From positions 1-25,966 of the forward strand of contig NZ_JALXPE010000052.1 of NCBI RefSeq assembly GCF_025143365.1: 25,966 bases of DNA, read 5' to 3'. This stretch comes from Microbacterium sp. p3-SID336 (lineage in GTDB: Bacteria > Actinomycetota > Actinomycetes > Actinomycetales > Microbacteriaceae). This document shows positions 1 through 6,020 of the stretch, in pieces. Under the pieces are notes generated by a model, which saw only the letters and a program-made list of their open reading frames with translations, searched no databases and was not told the DNA's origin. Numbering within the stretch: the first letter of the stretch is position 1; each line of letters opens with the position of its first letter. The position numbers and the translations under genes were made by a program.

Positions 1-9
1 GCCGGCCCC

Positions 10-1143
10 CTACTCCTGCGGTGGGCGCGAGGGGGAGGCGCCGATGTCGGGCACGGGCGCGCTGCCCAGGTGCACCTCCAGGTCGTCGGCGCTCGGCGTG
101 CGCGGTCGGCGCGCGGTCGGCCGGTCCAGGTAGAACATCGCGGTGGAGGCGATGTCGTCGCGCAGCGGCAGGTAGCGCCACCCGCTGCGCCAGCCCAGTG
201 CCTGGATGTCGACCTTGGGGATGCCGGAGGCGAAGTGGATCGGGTCGAGCAGGTGCCAGCGGTACATGCCGAAGCGCTGCTGCGAGACGTACAGGCCATC
301 AGGGCGGATCACCTGAGGCATGCCGAGGTAGGGCGTGGAGAAGGCGGTGTACCCCTGCCCGGGGACGTCGAAGTTCCACGCGCCGCCGAAGTAGTCCTCG
401 GTGCCGGTGCCGCAGATCGTGGGGTGGTCGGTGTCGTCGTCGAGGTAGAACTTGATCTCGCCCTCCCCCCACCAGCCGTTCGAGTTGACGCCCCAGGCGA
501 TGTACGCGCCGACGTACTGCCCCTGGCCCTCGATGCCCTCCAGGAGCACATGCGGCGTGCGATCCTCCAGCGGGTTCGAGCGCCGCCACTGCGCGTGGAA
601 GTAGCCGTCGTCGGCATGATCCCCGCCCACCTCGTACGTCACCTGGTAGTACACGCGCACATCGACCACGGACGTGTTCTCGAGCGTGAGGCGCGCTCCG
701 CTGCGGAACGGCATCGGCCAATAGGAGTTGAAGCCGCCGTGCGGGTTCGCCGCGATGGTCTGCGAGTTCACCTGCGCGAACACGCCCCAGCCGTTGCAGA
801 AGAAGTCACCGTAGGGCACCTCGACCGCCGGCTCCGCGGCGCCGTCCCAGTACGCGCGGAGCAGGAGCGTGCGCCAGTTGTCGGTGTGGGTCGTGATCCA
901 GATGTGGGTGATCTTGCCCGGACCGTCGATGGTGGCGAGTTCGAACGTCTCCCCGGCCTTGATGTCGACGCTGGGGGAGATCTTCCAGCCGGGGCCGAGG
1001 TCGCGGGCGCTCGCCGCGCCGGTGCCCTCGGTGGCTCGCGCACCGCCGCCGGGGGAGCCGTCGAAGTTCTCCGGGGAGATGGACCGGGTCTGCACGCCGC
1101 GCAGCGCTGCGAGGCTGGCGAGAGAGGAGGGAGCTGGGGTCAT
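10..1143 (-). CDS. GH172 (DUF2961) glycoside hydrolase, possible exo-alpha-D-arabinofuranosidase
   Basis: The 377-residue protein carries the DUF2961 hallmarks: a WWGEGE stretch followed about 20 residues later by GTGTEDYFGGAW. These are the conserved acidic segments of family GH172. Characterised members act on alpha-D-fructofuranosides or on D-arabinofuranosides of mycobacterial-type arabinan. There is no signal peptide, so a cytoplasmic enzyme acting on imported oligosaccharides is likely. I chose the ATG at 1143 because a -10-like TACATT ends 7 nt upstream and no Shine-Dalgarno sequence precedes it, which suggests a leaderless mRNA. An in-frame ATG at 1167 lies inside the operator and is less likely. 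The gene is divergent from a LacI-type repressor gene and shares that repressor's operator with a sugar kinase/isomerase pair. That context favours D-arabinose release, but the substrate is inference. The family call is strong. Confidence 0.85.
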   Translation of the reverse strand: MTPAPSSLASLAALRGVQTRSISPENFDGSPGGGARATEGTGAASARDLGPGWKISPSVDIKAGETFELATIDGPGKITHIWITTHTDNWRTLLLRAYWDGAAEPAVEVPYGDFFCNGWGVFAQVNSQTIAANPHGGFNSYWPMPFRSGARLTLENTSVVDVRVYYQVTYEVGGDHADDGYFHAQWRRSNPLEDRTPHVLLEGIEGQGQYVGAYIAWGVNSNGWWGEGEIKFYLDDDTDHPTICGTGTEDYFGGAWNFDVPGQGYTAFSTPYLGMPQVIRPDGLYVSQQRFGMYRWHLLDPIHFASGIPKVDIQALGWRSGWRYLPLRDDIASTAMFYLDRPTARRPRTPSADDLEVHLGSAPVPDIGASPSRPPQE

Positions 1144-1150
1144 GGGCGCC

Positions 1151-1179
1151 AATGTAATCGATTTCATCCGGATGCACCA
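1151..1179 (-). promoter_or_regulatory. Candidate promoter of the GH172 gene, leaderless
   Basis: On the minus strand, TGGTGC (1174-1179) and TACATT (1151-1156) are 17 bp apart, with the operator filling the spacer and -10. The expected transcription start falls on or next to the ATG at 1143. This explains the missing ribosome binding site. The -35 is weak. Confidence 0.45.
1152..1167. promoter_or_regulatory. LacI-type operator at the GH172 promoter
   Basis: The imperfect palindrome ATGTAATCGATTTCAT has core GTAATCGATTTC at 1154-1165. It differs by one base from the perfect palindrome GAAATCGATTTC at 2275-2286. A central CG is usual for LacI-family operators. It overlaps the presumed -10 of the GH172 gene and lies about 80 nt upstream of the divergent lacI-type gene, so it may also serve autoregulation. 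Confidence 0.75.
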
Positions 1180-1211
1180 GGGATCGGGACCGCGCGGTAC
1201 TGTTGCTTCAC

Positions 1212-1228
1212 GTCCGGGGTCCCCGGAC
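1212..1228. promoter_or_regulatory. Palindrome in the leader of the lacI-type gene
   Basis: GTCCGGGG and CCCCGGAC form perfect 8-bp arms around a single T, ending 15 nt before the ATG at 1244. The one-base centre is too tight for an RNA hairpin loop without losing pairs, so a protein-binding site is as likely as a leader structure. It does not resemble either LacI operator type in this window. Confidence 0.4.
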
Positions 1229-1243
1229 AGGCAGTGAGGGTGC

Positions 1244-2230
1244 ATGGCAACGATCTACGACGTCGCCGAGCTCGCGGGCGTCTCTCCCGCGACGGTCTCG
1301 CGCGTGTTCAACGGCACGAGCGTTTCGGAGGAGAAGGTGGCAGCCGTGCGCGACGCCGCCGCGAAGCTCAGCTTCACCCCCAACCGCACGGCACGCACCC
1401 TGCGCCGCCAGAGCTCCGAGGTGATCGCGCTCGTGATCCCGGACATCGAGAATCCCTACTTCACCGAGATGGCCCGCGGGGTCGAGGATGTCGCGTCCGA
1501 GGCCGGGTACTCCGTGGTGCTGTGCAACTCGGACGCACAGCAGGAGAAGGAGGCCACCTACCTCCGCATCGCCATCGCCGAGCACATGTCGGGTGTCATC
1601 ATCGCGACCGCCGACGAGCACAGCGACCTCAGCGCGATCCTCGCCACCGGCCGCCCCGTGGTCGCGGTCGACCGCAGCACCACCTACGACATCGACGGGG
1701 TGGTCATGGCCAACCGTGCCGCGGGCACCTCGGCCACACAGGCGCTGATCGCCGCGGGCCACCGCCGCATCGCGTACATCGGCGGCCCCGAGCACATCGA
1801 CACCGCGGCCGAGCGTGCCGCGGGGTGGCGCTCGGCCCTCGCGGCGGCCCAGCCCGACCTGGACCTGGACGAGCTGGAGCGGTTCGCGACGTTCCGCGTC
1901 GACGGCGGTCGTGCGGCCATGGAAGAGCTGCTGACGCTGCCGGAGCCGCCGGATGCGGTAGTCGCCGGCAACAACCTCATCGGCGTCGGCGCCCTCCAGG
2001 TGCTGACCGAGCGCGGCCTCACGCCGCCCGCGGTCGGCGTCGCGGTGATCGGCTCCCTGCCCTTCACCACGCTCTCGCCCAGCGCCGTCACGGTCGTGCG
2101 GCTGCCCGCGCGGCACATGGGGGTGACCGCCGCCCGCATGCTCCTGGAGCGGATCAAGGGCGACACCCAGCCCGCCCGCACGGTCGTGCTGCGCAACGAG
2201 CTGCTTCCGGCCGCCACCGCCCGCGCCTGA
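1244..2230 (+). CDS. LacI-family transcriptional repressor of the GH172/kinase/isomerase regulon
   Basis: The 328-residue protein has an N-terminal helix-turn-helix and hinge (residues about 3-55; TIYDVAELAGVSPATVSRVF). A periplasmic-binding-protein-like effector domain follows (VIALVIPDIENPYF onward; AGHRRIAYIGGP; C-terminal LLERIKGD). Length is normal for the family. The start at 1244 is preceded by GAGGG four bases upstream. It lies between the divergent GH172 gene and the kinase gene, and the palindromes in front of both are the obvious targets. The effector would be a sugar or sugar phosphate of that pathway, perhaps D-arabinose or D-ribulose (inference). Its own operator relationship (1152-1167) suggests autoregulation. 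Confidence 0.92.
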   Translation: MATIYDVAELAGVSPATVSRVFNGTSVSEEKVAAVRDAAAKLSFTPNRTARTLRRQSSEVIALVIPDIENPYFTEMARGVEDVASEAGYSVVLCNSDAQQEKEATYLRIAIAEHMSGVIIATADEHSDLSAILATGRPVVAVDRSTTYDIDGVVMANRAAGTSATQALIAAGHRRIAYIGGPEHIDTAAERAAGWRSALAAAQPDLDLDELERFATFRVDGGRAAMEELLTLPEPPDAVVAGNNLIGVGALQVLTERGLTPPAVGVAVIGSLPFTTLSPSAVTVVRLPARHMGVTAARMLLERIKGDTQPARTVVLRNELLPAATARA

Positions 2231-2265
2231 GGACGTTCTTCCAGGCGGGGAGGAGCGCTCCCATC

Positions 2266-2295
2266 TTGCGCCGTGAAATCGATTTCGCATACAGT
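2266..2295 (+). promoter_or_regulatory. Promoter and operator of the kinase-isomerase operon
   Basis: TTGCGC (2266-2271) and TACAGT (2290-2295) are separated by 18 bp. The perfect palindrome GAAATCGATTTC (2275-2286) fills that spacer. A repressor bound there would block RNA polymerase directly. A further short palindrome, GGAGCGCTCC (2252-2261), lies just upstream and may instead mark the end of the lacI-type gene. The kinase start at 2338 has a strong AAGGAGG at 2327-2333. Confidence 0.75.
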
Positions 2296-2337
2296 GAACG
2301 AGGGCGGTGTCGGACCGCCCGCCGTCAAGGAGGACCC

Positions 2338-3855
2338 ATGCGCTGCACCCTCGGGGTGGACATCGGCACATCCAGCAGCAAGGGCGTGCTGGTCGCCGCC
2401 GATGGGACGATCCTCGCCACCGCCGCGCGGGCGCACGAGGTGAGCCGTCCGCGCACCGGCTGGGTGGAGATGGACGGCGCCGTGTGGTGGGACGAATTCG
2501 TCGCCCTCACGCGCGAACTGCTCGCCGAGGTCGCCGGGGCCGAGGTCGTCGGCGTGGGCGTCAGCGGCATGGGTCCCTGCGTGCTCCTCGCCGACGAGCA
2601 CGACGAGCCCGTGCGCCCCGCCATCCTCTACGGCGTCGACACGCGTGCCACGATGCAGATCGAGCGGATGATCGGCGAGCTCGGCATCGAGGAGATCACG
2701 CGCGTCGGCGGCTCCACGCTCACCTCGCAGGCCGGCGGGCCCAAGATCGCCTGGATCGCCGACGAAGAACCGGAGGCCTGGGCCCGCGCGCGGCGTCTGT
2801 ACATGCCCGCCTCCTGGCTCGTCCGGAAGCTCACCGGCGCCTACGTCCTCGACCACCAGTCCGCCAGCCAGACCTCCCCGCTCTACGACATCGAGCGCGA
2901 GCAATGGCACGAGCCCTGGTGGCAGCGGTACGCCGGCTCCCTCGACGCGCCGACCCTGCTCTGGGCGGGCGACGTCGCGGGCATGATCACGGCCGAGGCC
3001 GCGGCCCTCACCGGCCTCCCCGCCGGCGCCCCGGTGATCGCCGGCACCATCGACGCGTGGACCGAGGCCGTCAGCGTGGGCGCCCACGAGGTCGGCGACC
3101 TCATGCTCATGTACGGCACCACCATGTTCCTCGTGGCGACGGGCGACGAGACCCTGCGCACCCCCTCCATGTGGACCACCGCCGGGGCATTCGCGGGCAC
3201 CAGGAACCTCGCCGGCGGCCTCTCGACCTCCGGCGCGCTCACCGCGTGGCTCAAGGACCTCACCGGTGCGGACTACCCCGAGCTGCTCGCCGAGGCCGAG
3301 GCGTCCGGCGCCGGAGCGCACGGCCTGCTCGTGCTGCCCTACTTCGCGGGGGAGCGCACCCCCATCCAGGACCCGGACGCCCGGGGCGTCGTGGCGGGCC
3401 TGACCCTTGCGCACACCCGCGGCGACCTGTACCGCGCGGCGCTGGAGGCCACGGCGCTCGGCGTGCGGCACAACGTCGAGACCATGCGGGCGGCCGGAGC
3501 GGACATCCGCCGCATCGTCGCGGTCGGGGGAGGCACGCAGGGGCGCCTGTGGCTGCAGGTGGTGTCCGACGTCACCGGGCTCGTGCAGGAGGTGCCGCGC
3601 ACCACCATCGGCGCGAGCTACGGCGCCGCGTTCCTCGCCGCCACCGCGACCGCCGAAACGGACGCGGCTCCGGCCATCACCGACTGGAACCCCATCGCGG
3701 AGACCATCCGCCCCGACGAGTCGCTGCGACCGTTCTACGACGCCCTGTTCGATCGCTACGTGCGGCTCTACGAGGGGACGAAGGACGTCGTCCACGATCT
3801 CGCCGCCACGCAGCGCGACGCCGCCCCGACCACCCCGACCACGGAGACACCATGA
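2338..3855 (+). CDS. FGGY-family carbohydrate kinase, probable D-ribulokinase/pentulokinase
   Basis: The 505-residue protein is of normal length for FGGY kinases. It has the N-terminal phosphate-binding segment GVDIGTSSSKG (residues 6-16), a catalytic-base Asp in GTIDAW (D239, matching the family's conserved position), LPYFAGERTP near 335, and the ATP-site VGGGTQG near 395. It phosphorylates a ketose with ATP in the cytoplasm. Which ketose cannot be read directly; xylulose, ribulose and fuculose kinases share this fold. The stop codon overlaps the start of the isomerase gene (ATGA), so the two are translated together. With a fucose-isomerase-type partner that can also take D-arabinose, D-ribulose is the most economical substrate. 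The product D-ribulose 5-phosphate would enter the pentose phosphate pathway. Confidence 0.88.
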   Translation: MRCTLGVDIGTSSSKGVLVAADGTILATAARAHEVSRPRTGWVEMDGAVWWDEFVALTRELLAEVAGAEVVGVGVSGMGPCVLLADEHDEPVRPAILYGVDTRATMQIERMIGELGIEEITRVGGSTLTSQAGGPKIAWIADEEPEAWARARRLYMPASWLVRKLTGAYVLDHQSASQTSPLYDIEREQWHEPWWQRYAGSLDAPTLLWAGDVAGMITAEAAALTGLPAGAPVIAGTIDAWTEAVSVGAHEVGDLMLMYGTTMFLVATGDETLRTPSMWTTAGAFAGTRNLAGGLSTSGALTAWLKDLTGADYPELLAEAEASGAGAHGLLVLPYFAGERTPIQDPDARGVVAGLTLAHTRGDLYRAALEATALGVRHNVETMRAAGADIRRIVAVGGGTQGRLWLQVVSDVTGLVQEVPRTTIGASYGAAFLAATATAETDAAPAITDWNPIAETIRPDESLRPFYDALFDRYVRLYEGTKDVVHDLAATQRDAAPTTPTTETP

Positions 3856-5486
3856 CGACCTACACCCTGCCCGCACCCGCAGAGCGCCCCCAGGCGGCGC
3901 CGAAGACCGCCTACCTGATCACCTCCGGCGACCTGCGCGAGTCGGCGAACGTCGCCGGCTGGCCGACCCAGGTCGAGCTGGAGGCCGGCGTGACCGGCGT
4001 GCTCAACGGCCTCGGGTGGGAGGTCGTGCGTCCGTTCGGCGTCGACCCCGAGACCGGGCACGGCTTCATCTCGAGCCAGCGCATGGGCATGGAGGTCTTC
4101 ACGCGCGTCCCGACCGACGCGCCGCTCGTCGTCGCGATCGCCAACTGGCAGTACTCGCACCACGTGCTCGCCGGGCTGCGCACCCACGAGGGGCCCATCC
4201 TCACGGTCGCGAACTTCGCTGGCGACTGGCCGGGCCTCGTCGGGCTGCTCGGCCTGAACGCCGGGCTCACCAAGATGGGCAAGCCGTACGCCACCACCTG
4301 GTCGGTCGACTACACCGACGACTGGTTCACGGCGGGCATCCGCGAGTGGACAGAGACGGGCCGGATCACGCACGACGACTCGCACGTGCGCCCGCTCCCC
4401 GCGCTGCCGGACAGCCCCGAGAAGCAGCTCGGCGAGGCGCTCGCGGCGCAGCTCCTGGCGGAGAAGGCCATCATCGGTGTCTTCGACGAAGGCTGCATGG
4501 GCATGTACAACGCGATCTTCGACGACGAGCTGCTCAACAGGACCGGCATCTACAAGGAGCGCCTGTCGCAGTCGGCCCTCTACGCCGAGATGCTGAACGT
4601 GACGGAGGAGGAGGCCGACGCCGCCTTCGACTGGCTGATCGAGAAGGGCATGACCTTCCGCTTCGGCGAGGACGCGGCCACGGAGCTCACGCGCGAGCAG
4701 GTGCAGTGGCAGCTCAAGATGTACATCGCCGCGCTGCGCATCGCCGACGACTTCGGGCTCGACGCGGTCGGCATCCAGTACCAGCAGGGCCTGAAGGACC
4801 TGGTGCCCGCGTCGGACCTCGCCGAAGGCATCCTGAACTCCACCGAGCGGCCGCCGGTCACCTCCCGCGACGGCTCGCGCGTGCTGCACGAGGGCCGCGC
4901 CTTCCCCCACTTCAACGAGGCCGACGAGGGCGTCGCGGTCGACGCGCTCGTGACCGACCGGGTCTGGCGCGCGATGGGGCTCGTGCCCGACAACACCCTG
5001 CACGACGTGCGCTGGGGCGAGGAGTACGACGGCGAGTTCGTGTGGGTGTACGAGATCTCGGGCTCCGTCCCGGCCTCACACCTCGGTGGCTGGGACCACG
5101 CGGAGGGCTGGCGCCAGGGGCATGTGTTCTTCCCCGCGGGCGGAGCCACGATCAACGGCGTCTCCCGGCCGGGCGAGGTCGTGCTGTCCCGGGTGTTCAT
5201 CGCGGACGGCATCCTCCAGGCCGACATCTTCCGCGCCTCGGTCGTGGAGCTGCCCGCCGAGGAGACCGTCCGGCGCAAGGAGGCGACCAACCCCGAGTGG
5301 CCGATCGCGCACGTGGTGCTGCACGGCATCTCGCGCGATCAGTTCATGGCTCGGCACAAGGCCAACCACGCGCAGCTCGTCTACGCCCCCGACGCCGAGA
5401 CCGCGGACAAGGCTCTGATCGCGAAGGCCGCGATGTTCGACGGGATGGGCATCCGCGTGAACCTGGTGGGCGACGTCACGGTGTGA
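3852..5486 (+). CDS. L-fucose/D-arabinose isomerase family protein
   Basis: This 544-residue cytoplasmic protein resembles the L-fucose isomerase family. It has an N-terminal sugar-isomerase fold (AYLITSGDLRES; SQRMGMEVF; LVVAIANWQYSHHVLAGLR), a central FDEGCMGMYNAIFDDE stretch, and a C-terminal section with KANHAQLVYA. These are regions of the type that hold the metal-binding acidic and His residues, although I did not align them to a structure. FucI enzymes interconvert L-fucose with L-fuculose and also D-arabinose with D-ribulose. The gene starts inside the kinase stop (ATGA) and ends before a strong hairpin at 5497-5535. No fuculose-phosphate aldolase is present. That fits D-arabinose better than L-fucose, but is not proof. 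Confidence 0.8.
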   Translation: MTTYTLPAPAERPQAAPKTAYLITSGDLRESANVAGWPTQVELEAGVTGVLNGLGWEVVRPFGVDPETGHGFISSQRMGMEVFTRVPTDAPLVVAIANWQYSHHVLAGLRTHEGPILTVANFAGDWPGLVGLLGLNAGLTKMGKPYATTWSVDYTDDWFTAGIREWTETGRITHDDSHVRPLPALPDSPEKQLGEALAAQLLAEKAIIGVFDEGCMGMYNAIFDDELLNRTGIYKERLSQSALYAEMLNVTEEEADAAFDWLIEKGMTFRFGEDAATELTREQVQWQLKMYIAALRIADDFGLDAVGIQYQQGLKDLVPASDLAEGILNSTERPPVTSRDGSRVLHEGRAFPHFNEADEGVAVDALVTDRVWRAMGLVPDNTLHDVRWGEEYDGEFVWVYEISGSVPASHLGGWDHAEGWRQGHVFFPAGGATINGVSRPGEVVLSRVFIADGILQADIFRASVVELPAEETVRRKEATNPEWPIAHVVLHGISRDQFMARHKANHAQLVYAPDAETADKALIAKAAMFDGMGIRVNLVGDVTV

Positions 5487-5496
5487 CCCTGCGCCT

Positions 5497-5535
5497 CCGC
5501 GGGCCGGGCTCTCCGTGCGGCGGTCCGGCCCGCGG
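5497..5535. terminator. Bidirectional terminator-like hairpin
   Basis: The perfect 11-bp arms CCGCGGGCCGG (5497-5507) and CCGGCCCGCGG (5525-5535) enclose a 17-nt loop. The hairpin lies exactly between the convergent stops of the isomerase gene (5486) and the small minus-strand gene (5538). There is no T-run, as is common for actinobacterial terminators. Confidence 0.65.
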
Positions 5536-5537
5536 CG

Positions 5538-5816
5538 TCACTGCGAGCGCCAGAACCGTGCCGCGAGATTCGTGAGCTCCTTGTCCAGGTCCTCGACCTT
5601 GCGCTCGATGCGGCCGAGGCGCACGTCGAGCCCGTCCATGCGGGTCGAGAGCTTGCCGTCGAGGCCCTCGATACGCGCGGACAGGGTCCCGTCGATGCGG
5701 CCGACCTCGGCGCGGATCACGCGGCTGAGCTGTGTCGTCATGAGCGTCATGCCGCCGAGCATCGCCGCCGCGAAGATGCCGAGCAGCGTCCAGACCTGTG
5801 GATCGTTCAAGTGCAT
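5538..5816 (-). CDS. Small membrane-anchored coiled-coil protein
   Basis: The protein has 92 residues from the ATG at 5816. Residues about 7-30 form one hydrophobic segment (VWTLLGIFAAAMLGGMTLM). A charged, heptad-like C-terminal part follows, in which R/D-G-L-D-x-(K/R)-L units recur (RIEGLDGKL, RMDGLDVRL, RIERKVEDLDKEL), suggesting a coiled coil. The start is uncertain. GGAGG lies only one base from the ATG but seven bases from a TTG at 5810, which would give 90 residues. A further in-frame ATG exists at 5843. No function is recognised. Similar short TM-plus-coiled-coil proteins are often annotated as hypothetical. It shares strand with the metal ATPase upstream but is separated from it by a repeat-bearing spacer. 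Confidence 0.65.
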   Translation of the reverse strand: MHLNDPQVWTLLGIFAAAMLGGMTLMTTQLSRVIRAEVGRIDGTLSARIEGLDGKLSTRMDGLDVRLGRIERKVEDLDKELTNLAARFWRSQ

Positions 5817-5916
5817 GCCTCCAGTGTGAGTCGGAGGATCCACGGTGTCACGGTATTCCGGCGGGGTCCGGCCACGGCTCCAGGGGATGTGGACAGGCGC
5901 GGAACACGCTCATCCG

Positions 5917-6020
5917 TGCAGGCCGAAAGGTCAGCGGTGCGGGCCGCACGGTCGTGGTTGCAGGCGCAGCCCTCGTCGATGCGGGCGCGGCCCCGTCGGT
6001 GCGGGCCGCGAGGTCAGGCG
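5917..6020. repeat. Degenerate 21-bp tandem repeat, five units
   Basis: Units begin at 5917, 5938, 5959, 5980 and 6000 with TGCRGGCSG-like starts and a GGTC or CGTC near the middle-to-end. Spacing is 21, 21, 21 and 20 bp. The array lies just 3' of the metal ATPase stop codon and overlaps its last bases. Its function is unknown. It may be a replication-slippage relic or a transcript-end structure. Confidence 0.5.

Noticed and set aside
70..2337. A long open plus-strand frame running through the GH172 and lacI-type region into the kinase
   Set aside because: The frame before 2338 is Arg/Pro/Gly-rich and antisense or out of frame to clear genes. It is an artefact of high G+C with few stop codons. 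Only 2338-3855 is real.
3852..5486. AraA-type L-arabinose isomerase
   Set aside because: Motifs and length fit the fucose-isomerase family better. A ribulose-phosphate 4-epimerase, expected beside AraA and its kinase, is absent.
5917..6020. CRISPR array
   Set aside because: The units are contiguous, degenerate and without distinct spacers. No cas gene is nearby.
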